64,000 nt of DNA from Mesorhizobium shangrilense (GCF_040537815.1 NZ_JBEWSZ010000001.1:496001-560000); one strand, 5' to 3'. Shown: positions 16,419 through 25,209, counted from the first letter of the stretch. Notes: generated by a model from the letters alone, not told the origin. A program made the numbers and translations.

Positions 16419-18500
16419 CTATTTCCACATGCCACGCATGCGCGCGCCAATATCAACACGAATCTCGGGCCGTGGCGACCTGCCTTCAGCAAGTTGAGCG
16501 ATCGGCCATGTCGTCTGTTCGAAGGCGCCGAGGATCGAGGCCGGGATGAAGCGGGTGCGTGAGGCGTAGACGTGACGGTCGCCACGCGCCGCCTGGCCGT
16601 GGACAAAGAAGCGCTGCGGCATGACCATCTGCAGACCGTCCTTGGCGCGCGTCATCGCCACGTAGAGAAGTCGGCGCTCCTCGTCGATCTCGTCCTTGCT
16701 GCCGACGCCGAGGTCGATCGGGATGCAGCCGTCGACGGTGTTGAGCACAAAGACGTTCTTCCACTCCTGGCCCTTGGCCGAATGAATGGTCGACAGGATC
16801 AGATAGTCCTCGTCGAGATGTGGCGGACCGGCCTGGTCGCTGGTGGCGTCCGGACGATCGAGCGTCAGCTCGGTGAGGAAGCGCTCGCGCGAGGCATAGC
16901 CGGAGGCGATCTGTTCGAGCTGCAGCAGGTCCGCACGGCGTGTCGTCGCGTCCTCATGCATGCGTTCCAGATGTGGCTCATACCACAGCCGCACCTGTTC
17001 GAGGTCGGCCGGCCATTTTCCGGATCCGGCCCGGAGCTGCGAGAACATGTCGACGAAGCCCGGCCAGTCATCGGCGGCGCGTTGCGGCGGCCGGTAGCGT
17101 GCCAGACCCATGGTCTCGTCGAGCGCCGAGGCCATGCTCTCCACGATCGCGGTTGCCGCTGATGGACCGATACCCGGCAGAAGCTGCAGCACACGAAAGC
17201 CGGCGACACGGTCGCGCGGGTTTTCGGCGAAGCGCAGCACCGCCAGCACATCCTTGACGTGGGCGGCATCGAGGAATTTGAGGCCGCCAAACTTGACGAA
17301 GGGAATGTTGCGGCGGGTCAACTCGATCTCCAGCGGCCCGCTATGGTGGGAGGCGCGAAACAGCACGGCCTGCGACTTCAATGCCGTACCTGCCTCGCGC
17401 TCGGCCAGGATCGCCTGGCAGACATAGTTCGCCTGGTCCGCCTCGTCGCGGACGGTGACCAGTTCCGGCTTGCGCAGCGATTTGCGGTCGGACCACAGGT
17501 TCTTGGTGAAACGCTCGGAAGCCCCGTCGATCACCGCATTGGCGGCGGCGAGGATGGTCTCGGTGGAACGGTAGTTGCGCTCCAGCAGGACGATTTCGGC
17601 AGGCCTGGCGAACTGTCGGGGGAAATCGAGGATGTTGCGGACTTCGGCGGCGCGAAACGAATAGATCGACTGCGCGTCGTCGCCGACCACCGTCAGGCCG
17701 GCGCCGTCAGGCTTCAGCGCCAGCAGGATCGACGCCTGCAGACGGTTGGTGTCCTGGTACTCATCGACCAGCACGTGGTCGAACCGCTCGCCCAGATGAC
17801 CGGCGATTTCAGGCTCGGCAGCCATCTGCGCCCAGTAGAGCAGGAGGTCGTCGTAATCGAGCACGTTCTGCGCCTGCTTGGCTTCGACATAGGCCGCGAA
17901 GAGCTGTTTCAACTCCTCGGCCCAGCCGGAGCACCAGGGAAACACCGATCCCAGGACTTCATTCAGCGGCGCCTGCGCGTTGACGGCGCGCGAATAGATG
18001 GCCAGGCAAGTGCCCTTGGTCGGAAAGCGCGCCTCGGTCTTCGACAGGCCAAGGTCATGGCGCGCCAGATTCATCAGGTCGGCGGAATCCTCGCGGTCGT
18101 GGATGGTGAAGGCAGGGTCGAGCCCGATCTCCAGCGCATAGTCGCGCAGCAGCCTGGCGCCGATGCCGTGGAAGGTGCCGGCCCACGTCAGCGCATCGGT
18201 GATAACAGCGGCATCGCGGCCAAGCACTTCACCGGCGATGCGCTCGACACGCTTGGCCATCTCGGACGCGGCGCGGCGCGAAAATGTCATCAACAGGATG
18301 CGCCGTGGGTCGGCGCCCCTGACGATGAGGTGGGCGACGCGGTGCGCCAGCGTGTTGGTCTTGCCGGAACCGGCGCCGGCGATCACCAGCAACGGTCCGG
18401 CGATGCGTCCGTCGCCATGCTCCACGGCCAGGCGCTGCTGATCGTTCAGCTTGGCAAGATAGGCTGGCTGCAAGGTCGAATCATGCGCGGCGAGGATCAT
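16419..18500 (-). CDS. UvrD/PcrA-like superfamily 1 DNA helicase
   Basis: 693 residues with the full SF1A motif set: Q motif L-N-D-Q-Q-R-L-A-V, Walker A (A-G-A-G-S-G-K-T), Walker B/motif II (V-D-E-Y-Q-D-T), motif III (G-D-D-A-Q-S-I-Y-S-F-R), motif V (T-I-H-S-A-K-G-Q-E-W) and motif VI (V-A-M-T-R-A-K-D). It is shorter than the housekeeping UvrD and lacks a nuclease domain, so it is probably an accessory helicase for repair or for resolving blocked forks. The ATG at 18500 has a weak ribosome site. It is divergent from the disrupted yihY, about 100 bp away. Confidence 0.9.
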   Translation of the reverse strand: MILAAHDSTLQPAYLAKLNDQQRLAVEHGDGRIAGPLLVIAGAGSGKTNTLAHRVAHLIVRGADPRRILLMTFSRRAASEMAKRVERIAGEVLGRDAAVITDALTWAGTFHGIGARLLRDYALEIGLDPAFTIHDREDSADLMNLARHDLGLSKTEARFPTKGTCLAIYSRAVNAQAPLNEVLGSVFPWCSGWAEELKQLFAAYVEAKQAQNVLDYDDLLLYWAQMAAEPEIAGHLGERFDHVLVDEYQDTNRLQASILLALKPDGAGLTVVGDDAQSIYSFRAAEVRNILDFPRQFARPAEIVLLERNYRSTETILAAANAVIDGASERFTKNLWSDRKSLRKPELVTVRDEADQANYVCQAILAEREAGTALKSQAVLFRASHHSGPLEIELTRRNIPFVKFGGLKFLDAAHVKDVLAVLRFAENPRDRVAGFRVLQLLPGIGPSAATAIVESMASALDETMGLARYRPPQRAADDWPGFVDMFSQLRAGSGKWPADLEQVRLWYEPHLERMHEDATTRRADLLQLEQIASGYASRERFLTELTLDRPDATSDQAGPPHLDEDYLILSTIHSAKGQEWKNVFVLNTVDGCIPIDLGVGSKDEIDEERRLLYVAMTRAKDGLQMVMPQRFFVHGQAARGDRHVYASRTRFIPASILGAFEQTTWPIAQLAEGRSPRPEIRVDIGARMRGMWK

Positions 18501-18604
18501 CGCCCATCAAGCATCGTTTATGCTTTGTTCGCAATGTGCTCCGCTCCCGATGGAACCGGAAGCCAACCAAGCTCATTGCAAGAAGGGCACGGTTTGGGAC
18601 CACA

Positions 18605-19670
18605 ATGGCAACTTCATCGAAATCATCGGGCAAGCCAAAGTCGATCATCGATGACGACGCCCAGCGTCGCGCCGCACGGTCGAAGCAGAACAGCAAGGTC
18701 GTGCTGGCCACGGAGGAGGGCGATCGGGGCCGCGACGCCGCGTGGCCATCCGAGATCCCGGCGCTCGGGTGGAAAGATATAGGCTGGCGGCTGTGGGAAG
18801 AGTTCAACAAGGACCGCGTACCGCGTGCTGCTCGTCGCGGCCGGCGCGACCTTCTATCTGCTGCTCGCGTTGTTTCCGGCGCTGGCCGCCTTTGTCTCGC
18901 TTTACGGATTTGTCGCCGACCCGAGGACCGTCGCCGATCATGTGGCGTATCTGGGAAGCCTGTTGCCGTCCGCCGGGCTCGACCTCATACGCCAGCAATT
19001 GCAGGCCCTGGCGAAACAGAACACCGGTGCGCTGGGCATCGGCTTCTTCGTCGGCCTGGGCATCGCGCTGTGGAGCGCCAACAGCGGCATGAAGGCGTTG
19101 TTCGACGCGATGAACATCGCCTATGAGGAGAGGGAGAAGCGCAGCTTCCTAAGACTCAATTTGATGTCGATCATCTTCACCATGGGCACCTTGACCGCCG
19201 GTATCCTGCTGTTCCTGATGGTGGGTGTGGTTCCGGCGCTGCTCGCTTATCTGTACCTCGATGCCTGGAAGGAGACGCTGATCACGGCTGCTCGCTGGCC
19301 CATCCTGTTGGTGGCCATCGTCACGGGCATCTCGTTGCTCTATCGCTTCGGGCCCAGCCGGGAAAAGGCGAAATGGCGCTGGTTGAGCTGGGGCGCGCTG
19401 ATCGCGACGGTGGTGTGGATCGCCGCCTCCTGGATGTTTTCATTCTATTTGCAGCACTTTGCCAATTACAACGTGACCTACGGCTCGCTTGGCGCTGTCG
19501 TCGGCCTGATGATGTGGACATGGATTTCGGTGATCATCCTGATCTCGGGTGCTGCCATCAATGCGGAAATGGAGCATCAGACGGCATTGGACTCCACGAC
19601 CGGTCCACCGCTGCCGATGGGCGAACGCGGGGCCGTGGTGGCCGACACTTTGGGAAAGGCTTCCGACTGA
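18605..19670 (+). pseudogene. yihY: YihY/BrkB-family membrane protein, broken by a 7-bp duplication
   Basis: Two frames together make one YihY protein. From ATG 18605 the first frame gives a polar N-terminus and the family's P-S-E-I-P-A-x-G-W-K-D-I block, ending in E-E-F-N-K-D-R-V. The family sequence then continues (L-L-V-A-A-G-A-T-F-Y-L-L-L-A-L-F-P-A-L) in another frame. The break is a tandem duplication ACCGCGT ACCGCGT at 18813-18826; removing one unit restores D-R-V-L-L. The second frame could restart at a GTG at 18825 to give a 281-residue protein with all six membrane helices, and an AAGGA lies about 11 nt before it. True mutation, phase variation and assembly error cannot be told apart. 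Confidence 0.65.
18813..18826 (+). repeat. 7-bp tandem duplication causing the yihY frameshift
   Basis: ACCGCGT occurs twice without gap. One extra 7-bp unit shifts the frame by one, exactly where the YihY homology changes frame. Confidence 0.85.
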
Positions 19671-19759
19671 CGAGAGGATATGTGGTCCGGCGTTGTCAAA
19701 ATGAATCCGGTCGGGAATCCATCCTGTTGTTTTACAGGGAATTTTCGCGCCGGGCCGCC

Positions 19760-20131
19760 CTATGAAATCAGCTGGCGGATAGTGGCCGCCACCTTCTCGG
19801 GCGCGTAGGGCTTCGGCAGGAAGACGCCACCATCGGGCAGGGCGCCGCTGTCGGGCCTGCGCTTGCCGGAAGTGACGATGATCTTGACCGGCGGCCAGCG
19901 ATCCCGGACGGCAGCCGAAAGGCGCAGGCCATCCATCGAACCAGGCATGTCGATGTCGGTGAACAGAATGCTGATGTCCTGATGCGTCTCCAGAAGCATG
20001 ATTGCCTGATCGGCGTTGCTGGCTTCAAACACGGTGAATCCCACCTCGCGCAGTTCATCGGCTATGGCAAACAGCAGGAACGCTTCATCCTCGACGACAA
20101 GAACGGTTGCGGGATTAGGGGGCATTGGCAT
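19760..20131 (-). CDS. Single-domain response regulator (CheY-like)
   Basis: 123 residues, receiver domain only: acidic pair V-V-E-D-E near the N-terminus, phospho-acceptor aspartate in L-F-T-D-I-D-M-P, switch residue in V-T-S-G, and the conserved lysine in L-P-K-P-Y. There is no output domain, so it acts by protein contact or as a phosphate sink. It lies 13 bp downstream of the PAS kinase on the same strand, its probable partner. A later ATG at 20125 is also possible. Confidence 0.87.
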   Translation of the reverse strand: MPMPPNPATVLVVEDEAFLLFAIADELREVGFTVFEASNADQAIMLLETHQDISILFTDIDMPGSMDGLRLSAAVRDRWPPVKIIVTSGKRRPDSGALPDGGVFLPKPYAPEKVAATIRQLIS

Positions 20132-20144
20132 GAACTCTATGTAG

Positions 20145-22397
20145 TCAGTAAACCGATGTTGGCAACTGTGGTTGTGGAGCGGTCAACACACACTCGACTC
20201 CATCCGGGTGGTAGTCGATCCGAACCGATCCGCCGAAATCCGTGCCGAAGACGCGTTCGATCAGGAAGCGGCCGAACCCCTTGCGGGTTGGCGAGGTGAC
20301 AGGCGGGCCGCCGGCCTCGCGCCAACGCCAGACCAGCGTCGCGGCGCCTTCGGCTGACGGCACGAGCGCCCATTCGATTGTCACCGTTCCATCCGGTGTC
20401 GACAGTGCGCCGTATTTCAGCGCGTTGGTGCCCAGCTCGTTGACGGCCAGCGCCAGCGTCAGCGCCATCTTTGGATTGATCGGCAGCGCCGGCCCGGAAA
20501 CCGAGATCTGCGCGACGGGGAAGGCGGCGATGGTGTTGTCGATGACCTGGCGCATCGAGGCGCTGGTCCAGCGGGTCTTGTTCAGGATGTCGTGCGCATT
20601 GGCGAGCGCGCGCAGACGTTCGTTGAAGGTGGCGCTTGCCGTCGCGATGTCGGTGTTGCGCAGGGTTTGCGAGGCGATGGCCGCGACCATGGCCAGGATG
20701 TTCTTGATCCGGTGCTCGAGTTCATGCGTGAGCAGTTCCTGCCTTGCCTGTGCCTCGCGCCGGTCGGTGATATCCTGCATGACGCCGAACATCTTGATGG
20801 GCTTGCCGGTTTCGTCGTGGACGAAGTCGATGTGGCGGGAGAGCCAGCGCAGTTCGCCATTGTCGGGCCGCCGGATGCGGTATTCGACATTCGGCACCGC
20901 CGAACCCTGTTTGCGGGTCTCGGCGGTGGAGCGGACATCCTTGTCCTCGGGCAGCACGATGTTTTCCAGCACGCTGATGTGGACGCTGTCGCGCGGCGAC
21001 AGTCCCCAGAGGTCCCAGAACCCCTCGGAGCCCACCACGGTTCCGGTGGCGATATCGAGTTCGAGCGCGGCGATGCCGGCCGCGTTCTGCGACAGTTGCA
21101 ACCGGCGCTCGCTTTCGTGCAGTGCTTGCGCCACTTGCTTCTGGTCGTCGATATCGGTGTTGGTGCCGATCCATTGCAGGATCTTGCCGCCGGCATCGTG
21201 GATCGGGACAGCGCGGGCAATGTGCCAGCGATAGGCGCCGTCATGCCGTCGCAGCCGGAACTCGGTCTCGTAGGATAGGCCGGAAGACAGGGCGTCAGCC
21301 CATTTCTCGGCGGCCGAACCGATGTCGTCGGGGTGCACGATGACGGCCCATGCCTGGCCATCGAGTTCGCCGGGCGCTGCGCCTGAGTATTCATAGACGC
21401 GCGGATTGAACCAATCCAGCATGCCCCGCGGCGATGCGGTCCAGACATGGTTCGGCATCGCCTCGGCGAATGTACGGAACTGGGCCTCGCTCCGGCGCAA
21501 CGCGCTTTCGGCAATCAGGCGATCCGTGACGTCGACGCCCTGGACGAAAATGCCGATGATGTCGCCGCCGGGATTGCGAACGGGCTGGTAGACGAGGTCG
21601 ATGAAACGCTCTTCCTTCGGCGCGCCGGGCGTGCGCTGCAGTTCCGCTTTCAGGGCATATCCGACAAAGGCCTCGCCGCTGGTGAAGACCTGGTCGAGCA
21701 GTTCGAAGAAGCCTTGGCCCGCCACTTCCGGCAGGGCTTCGCGAACCGGCATGCCGATGACGTCGCGGTGGCCGACCAATTGCATGTAGGCGGCATTGGT
21801 GAGTTCGAAGACGTGGTCAGGGCCGGACATCATGGCCATGAAGCCCGGAGCCTGTTCGAACATCTGGCGCTGCCGCTCGCGCTCACTCTTCTGCCAGCGT
21901 TCGGCGGCGACCTTCTCCGTCGTCTCGACTACGATCGCGATGACACCGGCAGGCCGGCCGCGCTCGTCGAGGATGGGAGAATAGTCGAGATTCATCCAGA
22001 CCTGTTCCGGCTTTCCCGACCGGTTCAGTGTCAGTTCCTGATCGCGATAGGCCAGCGTGCCACCGGCCAGAACGACCTTCATTACATTGTCGTTGAAGTC
22101 GGCAACCTCGGGCCAGCCTTCGCGGACTTTCGAACCGAGCAGTTGCGGGTGGCGGCCGCCGGCGAATACGGAATAGGCGTCATTGTAGATCATGACGCCG
22201 TCCTCGCCCCACAACATGACGATCGGCACCTGCGAGCGCAGGATCAGGGATACGGAGGTCTTGAGGCTTTGCGGCCAGGTCGAGATCGGTCCGATCGATG
22301 TCTGCGCCCAATCGAAGGTCGCGACAAGACACCCCAGATCGCCACCGCCAGCCAGGAAAGCAAGGTCGTCGGTTTGGATCGGCTGTTCTGCTAGCAT
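20145..22397 (-). CDS. Multi-PAS sensor histidine kinase, HWE/HisKA_2 type
   Basis: About 750 residues, soluble. Four PAS/PAC units in series cover roughly residues 30-540; the clearest is a PAS_3-type unit with R-L-R-R-H-D-G-A-Y-R-W-H. The kinase core has H-box T-H-E-L-E-H-R-I-K-N-I-L-A-M (His in EHR), the N-E-L-G-T-N-A-L-K-Y-G-A-L block and the W-R-W-R-E-x-G-G-P-P HWE-like signature. A start at 22397 is chosen over 22415; neither has a strong ribosome site. It forms an operon with the single-domain regulator at 19760-20131. The light- or redox-sensing cofactor, if any, is not evident. Confidence 0.88.
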   Translation of the reverse strand: MLAEQPIQTDDLAFLAGGGDLGCLVATFDWAQTSIGPISTWPQSLKTSVSLILRSQVPIVMLWGEDGVMIYNDAYSVFAGGRHPQLLGSKVREGWPEVADFNDNVMKVVLAGGTLAYRDQELTLNRSGKPEQVWMNLDYSPILDERGRPAGVIAIVVETTEKVAAERWQKSERERQRQMFEQAPGFMAMMSGPDHVFELTNAAYMQLVGHRDVIGMPVREALPEVAGQGFFELLDQVFTSGEAFVGYALKAELQRTPGAPKEERFIDLVYQPVRNPGGDIIGIFVQGVDVTDRLIAESALRRSEAQFRTFAEAMPNHVWTASPRGMLDWFNPRVYEYSGAAPGELDGQAWAVIVHPDDIGSAAEKWADALSSGLSYETEFRLRRHDGAYRWHIARAVPIHDAGGKILQWIGTNTDIDDQKQVAQALHESERRLQLSQNAAGIAALELDIATGTVVGSEGFWDLWGLSPRDSVHISVLENIVLPEDKDVRSTAETRKQGSAVPNVEYRIRRPDNGELRWLSRHIDFVHDETGKPIKMFGVMQDITDRREAQARQELLTHELEHRIKNILAMVAAIASQTLRNTDIATASATFNERLRALANAHDILNKTRWTSASMRQVIDNTIAAFPVAQISVSGPALPINPKMALTLALAVNELGTNALKYGALSTPDGTVTIEWALVPSAEGAATLVWRWREAGGPPVTSPTRKGFGRFLIERVFGTDFGGSVRIDYHPDGVECVLTAPQPQLPTSVY

Positions 22398-22790
22398 AGG
22401 GTCTCGTCTGGCCATCTGGAGAGAATTGCGGGGCGCCTGTCGAACAGGATCGAATGAATCAAGCCAGCTCCAGCGGCTGGACCGCTAGACTGAACGCGAA
22501 AGTACCCGAGCCTGCTCTTCAAACCACTTACGGAAAATGTCACGACTGACCACCCCGATCGCCCAACATCCGGCGAGGCGTTCGGTTCCACGTCAGGCGA
22601 TTCTTTTGCGCTGGCAACAGGCTATGCTGGGGCGGACGCGAAAGACCAACCCGCGCGTCGGGTTCAGGGCCGCCTGCTGCTTTCGGGCGCACTGCACGAG
22701 ATCGCTCGACGCAGATCTTCGAAGGCAATTTCAACGCTGTTGCTCATCGCAACAACGCGTCATCGGGCCGAGCAATCGGCCCTGAGAGCG
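22398..22790. other. Intergenic stretch with no supported gene
   Basis: Short frames here lack ribosome sites and family features. A 7-bp stem GGGCCGA/TCGGCCC (22766-22783) lies just past the stop of the minus-strand gene at 22791 and may help end its transcript, but no T tract follows it in that direction. Confidence 0.35.
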
Positions 22791-23138
22791 CTAGTGAGGC
22801 AAGCGGCGGTCGGGAGAGATCGCCGCCATGCCAGAGCCATCCTCGACGGCAAGATGGCCATTTTCCGATGGGAGGGGGCCGGCTCGCAAGGGGAGGTCGA
22901 TCTCGAAACTTGTCATGTCGAGACCGGCCACGCCGTCGAATTCGATGGCTGCGCCGAAAAGTTGAGCGGCGTGCATCACCAGATACTCGATATCTTCGAG
23001 CGCGACATTTTCGGCGAGATTTTGCAGCCGCACCTCTTCAGCGACAACGCTGATGTTGACGATGCCCTTGGCATGCAGCGCGGCCTGAACCCTGGAATTG
23101 ACGTCTTCGCGCAGTTGGGTGGAATATTCGAATCGCAT
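22791..23138 (-). CDS. Hypothetical protein, 115 aa
   Basis: The ATG at 23138..23136 follows AAGGAAGG at good distance; the frame is open upstream to 23219, but those residues have no ribosome site. The N-terminal half is helical (S-T-Q-L-R-E-D-V-N-S-R-V-Q-A-A-L), the middle very acidic, and the end Pro/Arg-rich. No membrane segment, no cysteine and no recognised domain. Confidence 0.55.
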   Translation of the reverse strand: MRFEYSTQLREDVNSRVQAALHAKGIVNISVVAEEVRLQNLAENVALEDIEYLVMHAAQLFGAAIEFDGVAGLDMTSFEIDLPLRAGPLPSENGHLAVEDGSGMAAISPDRRLPH

Positions 23139-23321
23139 GGGAAACCTTCCTTTCGGGAACGTTCTTCCGCCGATATCCACAATGCGCCGATGCCTTGCAT
23201 CATGCAAGCGATATTTCAAAAAATGACAAGTAAATCAATTAGTTAGCATAATGCGCCAGTTGTGCATCCGGCGGTCTTTGATCATCATTGGTGTCCTGCG
23301 TCAGCTGCACATCAGCGGGTC

Positions 23322-23350
23322 TTGACGTCGTTTGAGCGCTACCCTAATTT
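23322..23350 (+). promoter_or_regulatory. Possible promoter for the ribbon-helix-helix gene
   Basis: TTGACG at 23322-23327, 17-bp spacer, TAATTT at 23345-23350, about 60 bp before the ATG at 23413. The -35 is good; the -10 matches only half of consensus. Confidence 0.35.
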
Positions 23351-23412
23351 TACTCCTAGTGAGACACATACTAACTCACCGTACTTTTGGTCTTTAGCGG
23401 CTGGAGGCGCAG

Positions 23413-23658
23413 ATGGCCGAACTTGAACGTCCGGAACGATTGCAGATCATGTTGAATGCCGACGAACTCGCCGCGCTTGAGAACTGGCGGTTCGAAAAGC
23501 GTATGCCCAGCCGCTCGGCGGCTGTGCGGGAATTGCTGCGGCGCGGTCTTGCTTCGGACGGCTTCCTGACGGCGGAGCAGGGGATCAAGTCCCAGGATTT
23601 TGGAATTCTGCCCGGCGCGGGAAATGGCGATGGGGCTGCCGGCGGCTCGTCGGATTAG
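23413..23658 (+). CDS. Small ribbon-helix-helix-like DNA-binding protein, 81 aa
   Basis: The ATG at 23413 follows a GGAGG site. Residues 10-47 fit a CopG/Arc-type fold: a short strand (L-Q-I-M-L), helix A (A-D-E-L-A-A-L-E-N-W-R-F-E), the turn R-M-P-S-R-S and helix B (A-V-R-E-L-L-R-R-G-L). The tail is Gly-rich and probably disordered. No toxin gene is next to it, so an antitoxin role is not supported; an autoregulatory transcription factor is more likely. A terminator follows at 23713. Confidence 0.65.
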   Translation: MAELERPERLQIMLNADELAALENWRFEKRMPSRSAAVRELLRRGLASDGFLTAEQGIKSQDFGILPGAGNGDGAAGGSSD

Positions 23659-23712
23659 TTTCGGCTGGCGACGCCGGCACGCAACCGCTGCAGGGTTGGG
23701 TCGCCTAAAGGA

Positions 23713-23739
23713 AAAAGGCGGGCACCAGGCCCGCCTTTT
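23713..23739 (+). terminator. Intrinsic terminator
   Basis: Perfect 11-bp stem AAAAGGCGGGC / GCCCGCCTTTT with a 5-nt loop. A and T runs on both flanks mean it can serve both the RHH gene (plus) and the gene at 23779-24072 (minus). Confidence 0.85.
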
Positions 23740-23778
23740 CCTTATTCTGTTCCCGGCATGCTGCCAGAATGGAGGTGC

Positions 23779-24072
23779 TTAGTTGGCGCCGCCGAGCTGC
23801 TTGGTCTTGGCGCAGAAATTGTCATGCGACTTGCCGATGACGTTGTCGCCGCAGTCCTTCAGCATCGAGGCACGGTCTTCTTCTTTCATCGCCATCCAGG
23901 CAGCCTTGAATTCCTTGTCGGACCGCATCGTCTTCATGCCGGAATCCGTGTAGAAGGGAGCCATCTTTTCTGGATTGTCGAGGGCTGACGTATTGCCGCC
24001 GGCGGCGGCAAGCGCTGAGCCAGTCATCATTGCAAGCGCCATCGCGCCCATCGTGAGCATCTTGAAGTTCAT
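23779..24072 (-). CDS. Small periplasmic protein, 97 aa
   Basis: The ATG at 24072..24070 follows AGAGGAAT. Residues 1-23 form a signal peptide (M-N-F-K-M-L-T-M-G then a hydrophobic run ending A-L-A-A). The mature part is about 75 residues, charged, with two cysteines (in K-D-C-G-D-N and N-F-C-A-K) that could make a disulfide. Not recognised; similar small exported proteins are common in Mesorhizobium. Confidence 0.65.
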   Translation of the reverse strand: MNFKMLTMGAMALAMMTGSALAAAGGNTSALDNPEKMAPFYTDSGMKTMRSDKEFKAAWMAMKEEDRASMLKDCGDNVIGKSHDNFCAKTKQLGGAN

Positions 24073-24240
24073 CTGAGTATTCCTCTCTTTGGAGGTCATT
24101 GGAACAAACGACCCTAAGCACAACGGGCCGAATGGAAAACAGTTCCGCCTCAGAAGTCCGGATTAGTATTTCGTTTTAATTCGATCGGGGCCTGGATGCA
24201 GATGTCGGAACGATCTGGGTGACAATATCGTTGTGTTTGT

Positions 24241-24435
24241 ATGAGCACGGAAAGCGAACGTCAGACAAAATTCCAGCGCACCGACCGGGAGGCGCGACAG
24301 GCAATTCAGCTTGAGGCGGCGTCTCGCGCGGCCAAGACGGAAAGGCTACGGCAGCTGCGCCTGGCCACGAAGGCCGCGGAACCAGAGTCCATCATCCAAC
24401 CAGAGAGGATATTGCGCCGGCGCACCCGCCCGTAG
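24241..24435 (+). CDS. Small basic coiled protein, 64 aa, paralogue of 14891-15082
   Basis: The start T-E-S-E-R-Q-T-K-F-Q-R is followed by the same helical core as the protein at 14891: E-A-A-S-R-A-A-K-T-E-R-L-R-Q-L-R-L-A, the A-E-P-E linker and an Arg-rich tail. The ATG at 24241 has no strong ribosome site. It ends 2 bp from the convergent gene at 24438. Two diverged copies in one window argue that both are real genes. Function unknown. Confidence 0.6.
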   Translation: MSTESERQTKFQRTDREARQAIQLEAASRAAKTERLRQLRLATKAAEPESIIQPERILRRRTRP

Positions 24436-24437
24436 CG

Positions 24438-24707
24438 TCACTCCATGTCGGGTACGTCGCCGCTGACGAAGAGTGTTCTTGGCGGACCGTATTCGCCAAG
24501 TGAAGGATCGGCATCGCGGCTCCAGGCGATGACACCTGCATGTTTTGCCGCCAAGGCCTTGGCGGTGCGGATGGCGCGATCCTCGCTCTGCTGGTCGGCG
24601 GGCCCAAAGGCGGGGAACAGTTCCCCGTCGTCGCCGCGATCGAACGCGATCACGACGATCAGTTTCGGATTTTTCTGGCTATTGGACTGGCTATTGGACT
24701 CGGACAT
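24438..24707 (-). CDS. Hypothetical protein, 89 aa
   Basis: GGAAGG precedes the ATG at 24707..24705. The start is Ser/Asn/Gln-rich, then L-I-V-V-I-A-F-D-R-G-D-D-G-E, an acidic centre, A-I-R-T-A-K-A-L-A-A-K-H-A-G-V-I-A-W-S-R-D-A-D, and a P-R-T-L-F-V-S-G-D-V-P end. The alternating strands and helix suggest a small alpha/beta fold. It appears to belong to a conserved rhizobial group without known function. Confidence 0.6.
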   Translation of the reverse strand: MSESNSQSNSQKNPKLIVVIAFDRGDDGELFPAFGPADQQSEDRAIRTAKALAAKHAGVIAWSRDADPSLGEYGPPRTLFVSGDVPDME

Positions 24708-24789
24708 CTTGCACCTTCCGCACGGAACCTATCACATCATCGGGAATTGAAGGCCGCGAATCGAGACGTCGACTTCGGGGAGATGGGCT

Positions 24790-25062
24790 GTGGTGCAAGA
24801 TCAGCGTTTCGATGAGCCGGTCAAGGTGGCGCTTGGCCGATCCGGAAACACGATTTTCAATGTGGAGCGGGTGGCTCAGGCCGCCGATATCCTGATCAAC
24901 CGCTGGCCCGTGGTGACCGGACAGCGGCACATGGTGGCCCGCAAGGCATGCCTGGCCGTGCTGGAAGGCACGCGGGAAGCCTGGGTGGCGCGGGCGGCCT
25001 TCATCAACGCGGCCATCGAGGCGGATATATTGGTCGAGCCGGGCAAGATTCCGAACCGGTAA
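24790..25062 (+). CDS. DUF982 domain protein, 90 aa
   Basis: Same fold plan as 15208-15510: an N-terminal strand region, A-A-D-I-L-I-N-R-W-P (compare F-L-T-E-W), R-K-A-C-L-A-V-L-E-G-T-R and F-I-N-A-A-I-E-A-D-I-L-V. The start is GTG at 24790 with GGGAG upstream. Role unknown. It lies just upstream of the GntR operon but is separated from it by that operon's own promoter-like region. Confidence 0.7.
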   Translation: MVQDQRFDEPVKVALGRSGNTIFNVERVAQAADILINRWPVVTGQRHMVARKACLAVLEGTREAWVARAAFINAAIEADILVEPGKIPNR

Positions 25063-25145
25063 AGGCCGCCAGCGTTTCGCATTCCACCCGTAATTTCCTG
25101 CATGTCGTCGCTAGCTGAGGGGGCAGTCGTGACCTCGCGCCACCA

Positions 25146-25202
25146 TTGACAACGCATTTTTGCCTCTTTATTGAACAGGACTGCACAGGTTTACTGAACA
25201 GG
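25146..25202 (+). promoter_or_regulatory. Promoter and candidate operator of the GntR operon
   Basis: Consensus -35 TTGACA at 25146-25151, 17-bp spacer, weak -10 TATTGA at 25169-25174. Three near-identical octamers overlap or follow it: TGAACAGG at 25172-25179, TGCACAGG at 25182-25189 and TGAACAGG at 25195-25202. Direct repeats on the promoter, 8 bp before the regulator's ATG, fit autoregulation by the GntR protein. Confidence 0.5.
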
Positions 25203-25209
25203 TACCCAT

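Noticed and set aside
22537..22785. An 82-codon plus-strand frame between the kinase and the 22791 gene
   Set aside because: Arg/Cys-rich composition, no ribosome site, no domain; likely chance.
23413..24072. Toxin-antitoxin pair (RHH protein plus neighbour)
   Set aside because: The neighbour at 23779 is an exported protein on the opposite strand across a terminator; no toxin-like gene is adjacent.
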